Virus record (IMG/VR): IMGVR_UViG_3300017986_001421
Span: 1-20,058 of that record
Length of the DNA: 20,058 nucleotides
Reading direction: 5' to 3' (one strand)
Origin: a virus
Shown here: in pieces, positions 14,409 to 20,058 of the stretch
How the letters are laid out: every line of letters begins with the position of its first letter
Numbering within the stretch: position 1 is the first letter of the stretch
Made by a program: the position numbers and the translations under genes
Notes under the pieces: model-generated
Told to the model about the DNA's origin: nothing
Seen by the model: only the letters and a program-made list of their open reading frames with translations
Databases searched by the model: none

Positions 14409-14857
14409 AAAACAGAACTTCTATAATAGTAGTTCCCCAAATCGAAAAAGAAGCTGAATATGATATTTACATTGATTCTAAATATGTTCCTAAGTATCAG
14501 TTTTATAAAAAAAGCTCTGAATATGGGTATCGTAATATAGTCATCAAAGTGCGCAAAGGCTCTTTAAAAATAAATAAGGATTTATGTTGGGCGTGTTATA
14601 CTACTAATGATGATAACTTTGTACCTATTGTACAAAATGATTATTGTGATTGGTTTCATGGTATAAATTGTAAGGCTGATGTTTGGTATGAAGCCCCTAA
14701 GATTTTACATTTTTACCATTTGTTTTTTCAAGGTCCGTCTTATCTCAATGGCATCAATCCAATATTTGATTATGATGCTAAATATCCTTCAGTACTTGAT
14801 AAGAGAGATGAAAACAAAATCAAGATGATGAAGGAGTTAAACTTAAAATGGCAATAA
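14405..14857 (+). CDS. Protein of unknown function
   Basis: This 150-residue protein is rich in aromatic residues (YDIYIDSKYVPKYQFYKK, DYCDWFHGINCKADVWYEAPKILHFYHLFFQ) and has no motif I recognise. It looks like a compact soluble domain; there is no signal peptide or membrane segment. It overlaps the TauD-like gene by four bases and the glutaredoxin gene by ten, so it is translated as part of this insert between gp44 and gp62. Confidence 0.7.
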   Translation: MKNRTSIIVVPQIEKEAEYDIYIDSKYVPKYQFYKKSSEYGYRNIVIKVRKGSLKINKDLCWACYTTNDDNFVPIVQNDYCDWFHGINCKADVWYEAPKILHFYHLFFQGPSYLNGINPIFDYDAKYPSVLDKRDENKIKMMKELNLKWQ

Positions 14858-15138
14858 TATTATACACACAGCCCAGATGCACTTATTGTGAAATTATGAA
14901 ACAAAAGCTTGACAATACTGGCTTAACGTATTATGTTATTAACATTCAAGAAGATAAAAAAGCGTTAGATTTTATGAAAGATAGAGGGCATAAAACAGTA
15001 CCTCAACTGTATGCTCATGACAAACATATCAATAAAAAAGACACGCAAGAATATACTTCGGAAGAGCGTTTTAAACTTATTACTGAAGCTATGGAATCCT
15101 GGCCGTGGCAAGATAGTGGCATTGAACAAGGTATATAA
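14848..15138 (+). CDS. Glutaredoxin
   Basis: This 96-residue thioredoxin-fold protein has the redox motif CTYC (11-14) after the first strand (IILYTQPR) and KTVPQLY with cis-Pro52. The usual GG motif after the Pro is replaced by a charged INKKDTQEY stretch. Glutaredoxins keep thiols reduced and can serve ribonucleotide reductase. The Cys-x-x-Cys pair indicates a dithiol enzyme. It overlaps both the upstream unknown gene and gp62 (TAATG). Confidence 0.9.
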   Translation: MAIILYTQPRCTYCEIMKQKLDNTGLTYYVINIQEDKKALDFMKDRGHKTVPQLYAHDKHINKKDTQEYTSEERFKLITEAMESWPWQDSGIEQGI

Positions 15139-15515
15139 TGAAACCATTTGAATATGTAAACAGTATTACTCACACAAAACAAAATATCATGGTAGACGAT
15201 GTGACAGAAAAGTCATATAACGGTTTCATGATTAATAGATCACTAAGTTACTTTCAAGATACCGTTGGTCTTGCAAATGTAATGAATCAGTACCATCATA
15301 CGGACAACAAACTACAATATCACTTTCTTATAAATATCATTCGTAAACGTAAAAGATTTTCGAAATGGATGAAACCAGAAACTGAGAGTGATATTGAAGT
15401 GGTAAAAGAATACTATGGGTACAGCAACGAAAAAGCAAAACAAATATTACCACTATTATCACCTGAACAAATAACTATAATAAAACAGAAGGTGAGTAAA
15501 GGTGGAAGAAACTAG
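15138..15515 (+). CDS. 62: Clamp loader small subunit gp62
   Basis: This 125-residue protein is shorter than T4 gp62 (187). The segment KSYNGFMINRSLSYFQDTVGLANVMNQY...YHFLINIIRKRKRFSKWMK matches the T4 stretch SKFMVENALSQFP...MN...FNYLMAAVPRGKRYGKWAK. The following EVVKEYYGYSNEKAKQILPLL resembles LLAKRYQVNTNDAINYKSIL. gp62 joins four gp44 subunits to make the loader. The N-terminal region of T4 gp62 is reduced here. Its place just before regA is the same as in T4. The end of the gene overlaps the RegA start. Confidence 0.88.
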   Translation: MKPFEYVNSITHTKQNIMVDDVTEKSYNGFMINRSLSYFQDTVGLANVMNQYHHTDNKLQYHFLINIIRKRKRFSKWMKPETESDIEVVKEYYGYSNEKAKQILPLLSPEQITIIKQKVSKGGRN

Positions 15516-15912
15516 TTTAATACAATGGTCACCGGCAGATATGCTAGAGGTGACTTTAAATGAACCAGATGATTTTTTGAAAGTAAGAGAAACACTAACA
15601 CGCATTGGCGTTGCTTCTCGTAAAGATAAAAAACTATTTCAATCATGTCATATCTTACATAAACAAGGACGTTACTTTATTGTCCACTTTAAAGAGTTGT
15701 TTATGTTAGATGGTAAAAAAGCTAATCTAGAAGAATCAGATATTCAAAGACGTAACACTATTGCTACGCTCATGAGTGATTGGGGATTAGTAGAGATTCA
15801 AGATCAAGGCAAAGCATCAAACTGTGCTCCATTGAGACTGATTAAGATTTTACCTTATAAAGAAAAGGATCAGTGGGAGCTTTGTCCAAAGTATAATATT
15901 GGCAATAAATAA
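15502..15912 (+). CDS. regA: RegA translational repressor
   Basis: This 136-residue protein aligns with T4 RegA (122 residues): MLEVTLNEPDDFLKVRETLTRIGVASRKDKKLFQSCHILHKQGRYFIVHFKELFMLDGK, then MSDWGLVEI and the ending WELCPKYNIGNK. RegA binds the start regions of early phage mRNAs, including those for gp44 and gp45, and blocks translation. The T4-like start is Met14 (ATG 15541), but no ribosome site precedes it. GTG 15502 has GAAGGTGAG just upstream and overlaps gp62 by 14 bases, so I use it. If right, the protein carries a 13-residue N-terminal extension (MEETSLIQWSPAD). Confidence 0.95.
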   Translation: MEETSLIQWSPADMLEVTLNEPDDFLKVRETLTRIGVASRKDKKLFQSCHILHKQGRYFIVHFKELFMLDGKKANLEESDIQRRNTIATLMSDWGLVEIQDQGKASNCAPLRLIKILPYKEKDQWELCPKYNIGNK

Positions 15913-16433
15913 TGATCCCAGACGGACTTACACAAGCTATAGCAGAACGGAAAGCACTTCATGGTAGATTAGATTTGCCTGAGAGTGCTTTTCCTTCTTG
16001 GGATCAGATCGTTCCTTACTTCGATCAATCGTTCTTAAATGGTAACAAAAGAGCAAGAGATCCTCATAAGATCTTTGTTAATGTTGACACAAATGATTTT
16101 CCAATAGTAAGACAAATAAAAACTGAACTTGGAAAAACATTAAACAAAGCAGGAATATCATGTCATTGCTATGCTGGTTTTAGTCCTAATGCTATGGCAT
16201 CTCCACCTCATAAAGATGGTATGGAAGTTTTCTTTGTTATGATAAAAGGAACTATGCCTTGGAAAATATTTGAAAATGGTTGCGACTATGATGATAGAAC
16301 ACAAACGATGACAACTAAGTCTACATTTTCACGAAGACTTATCCCTGGAGATTTTGTGTATATTCCAACAGGTGTATATCATTGTGCAATGCCAGATAGC
16401 TCAAGAGTAGGGTTCTCGTTTGGTTGGGGCTGA
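15912..16433 (+). CDS. Putative cupin/JmjC-type Fe(II) oxygenase
   Basis: This 173-residue protein has SPPHKDGMEVFFVMIKGTMPWKIFE (97-121), with an HxD pair at H100 and D102, then RRLIPGDFVYIPTGVYHCAM with the distal H157 and a final strand RVGFSFGW. This is the cupin arrangement seen in JmjC-type ribosomal oxygenases (GDxxYIPxGxxH). Those enzymes hydroxylate ribosomal proteins, but the substrate here is unknown. Its start shares one base with the regA stop. It is the last gene before the hsp20 promoter. Confidence 0.65.
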   Translation: MIPDGLTQAIAERKALHGRLDLPESAFPSWDQIVPYFDQSFLNGNKRARDPHKIFVNVDTNDFPIVRQIKTELGKTLNKAGISCHCYAGFSPNAMASPPHKDGMEVFFVMIKGTMPWKIFENGCDYDDRTQTMTTKSTFSRRLIPGDFVYIPTGVYHCAMPDSSRVGFSFGWG

Positions 16434-16447
16434 TATGCAAAAAACGG

Positions 16448-16478
16448 TTGACGAATCACTCCACATCTGATATAAATA
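16448..16478 (+). promoter_or_regulatory. Combined sigma-70 and late promoter before hsp20
   Basis: TTGACG (16448-16453), 17 bases and TATAAA form a sigma-70 type promoter. The -10 box is also part of an exact late-promoter TATAAATA (16471-16478). The same site could therefore be used by host RNA polymerase early and by the gp55 form late. The TTGACGAATCA start is identical to that of the antisense promoter at 5251-5261. Confidence 0.72.
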
Positions 16479-16536
16479 ATACTGCGATGCAGAAATCTGG
16501 TCGCATAACTTTCTTGCTTGTATAAAGGAGATAACA

Positions 16537-17001
16537 ATGACAGGCTTACAAACACTATTCCCACGTTCATCTTTTGTTGGGTTTGACCATCTATTCAATG
16601 AACTAGAACACGTTGCAAGACATGCTCAAGATCATTATCCACCCCATAATATTATTAAAACATCTGAGTCAGATTATCTGATTGAGATGGCAGTGGCGGG
16701 GTTCTCAAGAGATGAACTTAATGTAGAAGTTAAAGATCGTACTTTGACTGTTACTGGAGAACATGTGTCTAGAGGTCGTGAGTTTATTCATCGTGGTATT
16801 TCTACTAAGAAGTTTAAGCGCACATTCAGGCTGTCTGAACATGTAAATGTTAACGGAGCAGACTTAGTGGACGGAATATTGTCAGTTGAACTGAAATATG
16901 TAGTTCCAGAAGCACTGCGTCCTCGTAAAATCGAAATCGGTCATTACGAGGAACTGAAAAATGACACAAACACTAAAGAGCTTCTTACTGAAGCTAATTA
17001 A
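16537..17001 (+). CDS. hsp20: Small heat shock protein (Hsp20/alpha-crystallin family)
   Basis: This 154-residue protein has an N-terminal GFDHLFNELEHV motif and an alpha-crystallin domain of about residues 40-130: YLIEMAVAGFSRDELNVEVKDRTLTVTGEH, KKFKRTFRLSEHVNVNGADLVDGILSVELKYVVPE. A C-terminal RKIEIG carries the IxI motif that bridges subunits. It is an ATP-independent holdase; T4-like marine phages often carry one, perhaps for capsid or tail assembly. An AAGGAGATAAC ribosome site gives the start. The end overlaps the DUF1127 gene by 41 bases. Confidence 0.95.
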   Translation: MTGLQTLFPRSSFVGFDHLFNELEHVARHAQDHYPPHNIIKTSESDYLIEMAVAGFSRDELNVEVKDRTLTVTGEHVSRGREFIHRGISTKKFKRTFRLSEHVNVNGADLVDGILSVELKYVVPEALRPRKIEIGHYEELKNDTNTKELLTEAN

Positions 17002-17185
17002 CAACTATCAACTAGCCAAAGCCATTCGCCAAACAGAAAATGAATTGCGTAGGCTAACTGATGCAGAATTGAACGATATTGGTATTGCAAGAGGCGATAT
17101 CTATTCTATTGCCAGACAAGATACAGATATGAAACAATCACATCTCATTGCGCCTTTTAATCCTAACCTAAGAGGATTTGTCTAA
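16961..17185 (+). CDS. Small DUF1127-domain protein
   Basis: In this 74-residue protein, residues 27-51 (ENELRRLTDAELNDIGIARGDIYSI) match the DUF1127 (YjiS-like) signature, a short helical domain common in proteobacteria, mainly alphaproteobacteria. Some bacterial members bind RNA and affect RNA turnover and stress or phosphate metabolism. The N-terminal part KSFLLKLINNYQLAKAIRQ is amphipathic. It starts inside hsp20 and its stop shares a base with the next gene, so it is made with both. Its presence hints at a proteobacterial host from which it was acquired (inference). Confidence 0.85.
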   Translation: MTQTLKSFLLKLINNYQLAKAIRQTENELRRLTDAELNDIGIARGDIYSIARQDTDMKQSHLIAPFNPNLRGFV

Positions 17186-17367
17186 TGGCTTTCTTAGTAG
17201 ATACAGTTATTATCGATCATCGTTCATTTGCTCAAAAACTTTGGGCTGGTTTTCAAAACTGGTGTGAAGTTGTTGGGTATAGCAGAGCGGCAACACATCT
17301 TGCATCTCTTGGCTATCATAAAGAAGCTAAAGAATGTATGATGCAAATCGCAAAGCTGAAACGCTAA
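17185..17367 (+). CDS. Small protein of unknown function, paired with DUF1127 gene
   Basis: This 60-residue, basic, helical protein ends SRAATHLASLGYHKEAKECMMQIAKLKR, a helix-turn-helix pattern like a single helical repeat. I do not recognise a family. It resembles the DUF1127 protein in size and in having a tryptophan/aromatic first helix, so it could be a diverged relative, but no signature is visible. GAGG lies upstream of the ATG, which shares a base with the DUF1127 stop. A hairpin follows it. Confidence 0.65.
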   Translation: MAFLVDTVIIDHRSFAQKLWAGFQNWCEVVGYSRAATHLASLGYHKEAKECMMQIAKLKR

Positions 17368-17383
17368 TAGAAGAATCATAGCA

Positions 17384-17405
17384 AAGGGGCGGGAGATCGC
17401 CCCTT
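17384..17405 (+). terminator. GC-rich hairpin without U-tract (processing site or weak terminator)
   Basis: The stem AAGGGGCG / CGCCCCTT is eight pairs with loop GGAGAT. The sequence after it (AGATCACACA) has no T-run, so it is not a standard intrinsic terminator. It may stabilise the 3' end of the upstream hsp20 transcript or mark an RNA cut site. It lies 17 bases after one gene and 27 before the next. Confidence 0.55.
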
Positions 17406-17431
17406 AGATCACACACAATAAGGAGACACAC

Positions 17432-17665
17432 ATGTCAAATCCATATCAAATCCGTTACGATGTATTGCAAATGGCAAAAGAAATGCTAGACAAGCAATAC
17501 GACATTCAAATGGCTGTTGCACATAAAGCAATGGAAATGTATAAAGAGAATACTGAACAAGCTTTGGAAGCTTATCAGAAATACATTCCAAAGGTTGTTA
17601 CACCAGAAGAAATCAAAGCTCAAGCTGATAAGCTGTATGAGTTTGTAACAGATAAAAAAGAATAG
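17432..17665 (+). CDS. Small conserved phage protein, function unknown
   Basis: This 77-residue helical protein starts MSNPYQIRYDVLQMAKEMLDKQYD and ends KVVTPEEIKAQADKLYEFVTDKKE. Proteins with a similar MSNPYxIRxDVLxMA start and an EEIxxKAxxLYxFV end are common in marine T4-like phages, from memory, with no known role. The ending LYEFV superficially recalls clamp-binding tails but is not at the C-terminus. It has a strong AAGGAGA ribosome site and its own terminator. Confidence 0.82.
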   Translation: MSNPYQIRYDVLQMAKEMLDKQYDIQMAVAHKAMEMYKENTEQALEAYQKYIPKVVTPEEIKAQADKLYEFVTDKKE

Positions 17666-17668
17666 AGG

Positions 17669-17690
17669 AAGGAGCTTCGGCTCCTTTTTT
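17669..17690 (+). terminator. Rho-independent terminator with UUCG loop
   Basis: The stem GGAGC / GCTCC, extended by A-T pairs, closes the stable TTCG tetraloop and is followed by six T residues. It is four bases after the previous stop. The late promoter of the next gene begins two bases after the T-run, so termination and late initiation are placed back to back. Confidence 0.93.
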
Positions 17691-17691
17691 A

Positions 17692-17699
17692 TATAAATA
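17692..17699 (+). promoter_or_regulatory. T4-type late promoter before nitroreductase-like gene
   Basis: Exact TATAAATA lies 18 bases before the ATG at 17718 and directly follows the UUCG terminator. Transcription would start close to the ribosome site (AGAGG), giving a very short leader. Confidence 0.72.
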
Positions 17700-17717
17700 C
17701 CCAAAAAGAGGTATTTC

Positions 17718-18341
17718 ATGTTTCAACAAATGATTGAAAAGGCTGTAAATAAAAGCCAACATTGTCAAAGAAACTGGGACTTGTCAGAAAAGATTCCAGA
17801 AAGAGACATGAAGGTTTTAGAGACAGCTATAACAGCATGTCCAAGTAAACAGAACTATATTTTCTATAAACCTTACATGGTCACTCATAGAGAAACAATA
17901 GACAAGCTTTACCACGCAGCAGATGGTTTCGCACTAGAAGATGGGACCACTAAGAAAAACTCACAAGTCCTTGCGAACCTATTAGTTGTGTTTGTTGAGG
18001 ATGAAGGATTTCTAGATCAGCTACCAAGAAACAAAGAAGCGGCTGAATATAAAGAGTCTGGTCAAGTACATCCAAGTGTATATAACCAAAGACAACTTGC
18101 GATTGGTATTGCGTCAGGATATTTAAATCTCACTGCATCTTTACTAGGATATTCTACTGGTTGTTGCACATGCTTTGACAGACGTAAAGTAAGAGAGATA
18201 CTTGACCTAAAGTCAGATGCACATCTTATGATGGGAGTTGGCATTCCTGATGGTAGTAGACCTCGTAGAGAGCATCACAAAGAGCGTGACTTTACCTTCC
18301 CAACATTTACTAAAAATATGGAAGCAGTAAGAATCGCTTGA
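17718..18341 (+). CDS. Nitroreductase-family flavoprotein
   Basis: This 207-residue protein has the nitroreductase plan. Helix 1-2 is KIPERDMKVLETAITACPSKQNYIFYKPYMV, with the Ser/Asn pair in the phosphate-binding region of FMN. VLANLLVVFVED is the central strand. NQRQLAIGIASGYLNLTASLLGYSTGCCTCFDRRKVREIL matches the ALGxxxxNLxLAAxxLGLGTCxxG region, and DAHLMMGVGIPDGSRPRRE is the C-terminal loop. The usual RRSxR start is missing. These enzymes reduce quinones, nitro compounds or flavins; the phage role is unknown. A late promoter suggests late expression. Its stop codon overlaps the -35 box of the gp43 promoter. Confidence 0.78.
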   Translation: MFQQMIEKAVNKSQHCQRNWDLSEKIPERDMKVLETAITACPSKQNYIFYKPYMVTHRETIDKLYHAADGFALEDGTTKKNSQVLANLLVVFVEDEGFLDQLPRNKEAAEYKESGQVHPSVYNQRQLAIGIASGYLNLTASLLGYSTGCCTCFDRRKVREILDLKSDAHLMMGVGIPDGSRPRREHHKERDFTFPTFTKNMEAVRIA

Positions 18342-18366
18342 CATTCTAAATAATATTTTATATACT
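18338..18366 (+). promoter_or_regulatory. Sigma-70 type promoter for DNA polymerase gene 43
   Basis: A perfect TTGACA (18338-18343), 17 bases and TATACT (18361-18366) lie 27 bases before the gp43 ATG. The predicted start near 18373 gives a leader of about 20 bases that contains the AGGAGG ribosome site. Confidence 0.78.
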
Positions 18367-18393
18367 GTAAGCTAGTGTAAGTTAGGAGGCTGT

Positions 18394-20058
18394 ATGAACT
18401 TTTACACGAGCGTTAACAGATATGGTAGTTCTATTTTATACCGTGGGGTAAACGAGAGCGGAAACCGTATCGAAAAGCGAATAAAATTTGAACCCACGTT
18501 ACATGTACTTTCCCCAAAACAAAATACTAAATGTAAATCTCTTGATGGACATCCATTAGAGGAGATAAAGTTTGGTTCTATGGCTGAAGCAAAAGATTTT
18601 ATGCAGAAGTACAAGGACGTAGAAAACTTTGACATTTATGGCAATCAAAACTTTGTTCAACAGTTTATCACACAAAAGTTTCCAAGAGAGATTGAGTTTG
18701 ACGCTAGTAAGATTAATGTTGTAAACATTGATATTGAGGTTGCATCAGACGAAGGATTTCCATTCCCTGAAGATGCTGCTCACCCAGTAATCTCTATTGC
18801 GTTGAAGTCTAGTCTGAGTGATGTTTATCACGTTTGGGGGCTTGATGCTTATGATGCAGAAAATGCATACTCAGATAAAATACTTGTTCAATATCGTCAC
18901 TGTAAAAACGAGATAGAACTACTCGCAAAGTTTGTTGAGTATTGGAGAAACAATAGCCCAGATGTAATCACAGGTTGGAACGTCAGACTTTTTGATATTC
19001 CCTACCTTGTAAATCGTATTAATCGTGTTGGTTCTCAAGATGCAGTCAAAAGACTGTCACCGTGGGGATTGGTTTCAAAACGTGAACTTGCTATCAAAGG
19101 CAAGCGGATGGATGCTTACGAACTAACAGGCATTCAACAACTTGACTACTACGATCTGTTTCAGAAGTTTGGATATTCGTATGGCGCACAAGAGTCATAT
19201 AAGCTAGATCATATTGCTTACGTGGTCTTAGGTGAACGTAAACTATCCTATGAAGAACATGGTAATCTTTATACATTATACAAAGAAGATCATCAGAAGT
19301 TCATTGACTATAACATTCGGGACGTTGAACTGATTGAACGTATAGAGGAAAAGATGGGGCTTATCACTCTCGCTATGACTATGGCATATAAGGGTGGTGT
19401 GAACTACAGTGACACCTTTGGCACAACTGCAATATGGGACTCCATCATCTATAGAGAACTGAATAGTAAAAATATTATTGTTCCACCAAATAAACATAAA
19501 ACAAAATCGTCATATCCTGGCGGCTATGTAAAAGAGCCGTATGTTGGTGCGCATGATTGGGTTGTCTCCTTTGACTTGAACTCACTATATCCTAACCTGA
19601 TCGTTCAATATAATATGTCACCAGAAACTCTTTGCACAGAGTATACATTCCCTTCAGGCGTTGATCAGTACTTATTGCATTCAACTTCAATCAATGAGAA
19701 CGTATCCGTTGCAGCAAATGGATCTTGTTACTATAAAGATCAGCAAGGTATTCTACCAAAGATTATTGAAAGCTATTATGAAGAACGTAAAGCGGTCAAA
19801 AAGCAAATGCTTGTTGCACAACAAGAGTATGAGAAACAAAAAACTGTCGAGTTAGAGAGGCAGATCAATCAACTCGAAAACAGACAAATGGCAATCAAAA
19901 TCCTTTTGGACTCTTTGTATGGTGCACTAGGTAATCAATACTTTAGATACTTTGATATGCGTATAGCAGAAGGTATTACTTTGTCAGGTCAATTATCCAT
20001 TCGATGGGCAGAGAATGCGATCAACAAAGAGATGAACAAAATACTAAAAACAAGTGGA
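18394..20058 (+). CDS. 43: DNA polymerase gp43 (N-terminal 555 residues, cut by window end)
   Basis: This is a family B polymerase. Exonuclease motifs are NIDIEV (Exo I; D113, E115), GWNVRLFD (Exo II; N196, D201) and YNIRD (Exo III; Y306, D310), so proofreading should be active. Polymerase motif A is SFDLNSLYP (D394). Motif B begins at K502 as KILLDSLYGALGNQYF, where the family has KxxxNSxYG; here Asn is replaced by Asp506. Motif C lies past the window end. The protein is about 60 residues shorter than RB69 gp43 by this point. The ATG at 18394 follows a strong AGGAGG. T4 gp43 can repress its own translation, but I see no clear operator hairpin here. Confidence 0.97.
   Translation, partial: MNFYTSVNRYGSSILYRGVNESGNRIEKRIKFEPTLHVLSPKQNTKCKSLDGHPLEEIKFGSMAEAKDFMQKYKDVENFDIYGNQNFVQQFITQKFPREIEFDASKINVVNIDIEVASDEGFPFPEDAAHPVISIALKSSLSDVYHVWGLDAYDAENAYSDKILVQYRHCKNEIELLAKFVEYWRNNSPDVITGWNVRLFDIPYLVNRINRVGSQDAVKRLSPWGLVSKRELAIKGKRMDAYELTGIQQLDYYDLFQKFGYSYGAQESYKLDHIAYVVLGERKLSYEEHGNLYTLYKEDHQKFIDYNIRDVELIERIEEKMGLITLAMTMAYKGGVNYSDTFGTTAIWDSIIYRELNSKNIIVPPNKHKTKSSYPGGYVKEPYVGAHDWVVSFDLNSLYPNLIVQYNMSPETLCTEYTFPSGVDQYLLHSTSINENVSVAANGSCYYKDQQGILPKIIESYYEERKAVKKQMLVAQQEYEKQKTVELERQINQLENRQMAIKILLDSLYGALGNQYFRYFDMRIAEGITLSGQLSIRWAENAINKEMNKILKTSG

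Noticed and set aside
14909-14937. TTGACA followed after 17 bases by TATGTT inside the glutaredoxin gene
   Set aside because: The -10 box matches only four of six positions, too weak to list as a promoter although it precedes gp62.
1-20058. CRISPR arrays, insertion sequences, integrases or attachment sites
   Set aside because: No spaced direct repeats, transposase or recombinase motifs, or terminal inverted repeats were seen; the region is ordinary lytic-phage gene content in layout.

Overview
This window is a dense, AT-rich stretch of a T4-like (Straboviridae/cyano-T4 type) myovirus genome. It runs from the end of the capsid assembly genes into the DNA replication and recombination genes. 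The backbone order is 22-23-(tail protein)-uvsY-uvsW-55-47-46-45-44-62-regA-43, which is the core order seen in marine T4-like phages. Almost every base is coding, and most neighbouring genes overlap by 1-40 bases (ATGA, TAATG), which points to long translationally coupled operons. The host cannot be read directly. The small DUF1127-type protein and the many consensus sigma-70 promoters fit a proteobacterial host, perhaps a marine alphaproteobacterium. No photosynthesis gene is present to argue for a cyanobacterium.

Region by region: 1-1860 holds the end of the scaffold gene (22) and the major capsid gene (23), closed by a strong hairpin terminator. 1913-2202 is a minus-strand island with tRNA-Arg(TCT) and a 70-residue protein, served by its own sigma-70 type promoter. 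2300-5202 holds a tail-tube-fold virion protein, UvsY, UvsW and a small conserved protein. A divergent promoter region at 5203-5326 precedes 5327-9722: late sigma factor gp55, a CysC-like kinase, an HxGH nucleotidyltransferase, and the gp47/gp46 (Mre11/Rad50-like) nuclease. 9719-16433 holds a methyltransferase-like protein, sliding clamp gp45, clamp loader gp44 and gp62, and RegA. Interleaved among these are three different putative iron-dependent oxygenases, a glutaredoxin, a GNAT-like protein and unknown proteins. 16537-18341 is an accessory block with Hsp20, a DUF1127 protein, two small proteins and a nitroreductase-like protein. 18394 to the end is DNA polymerase gp43, cut by the window edge.

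The genes form two programmes. The replication and recombination genes (43, 44, 45, 62, 46, 47, uvsY, uvsW, regA) make the replisome and its repair/recombination partner. gp55 redirects host RNA polymerase to late promoters of the TATAAATA type, three of which sit in intergenic spaces here (2263, 16471, 17692). Sigma-70 type promoters with good hexamers and 16-17 base spacing occur before gp55, gp43, hsp20 and the tRNA island. Others lie inside genes just upstream of uvsY and gp47, and one is antisense at 5234-5261.

The items most worth a second look are: the perfect-consensus intragenic promoter at 6403-6430; the antisense promoter at 5234-5261 and its near-copy before hsp20; the three oxygenases placed between clamp-loader genes, one with HxN instead of HxD; and the Asn-to-Asp change in polymerase motif B.
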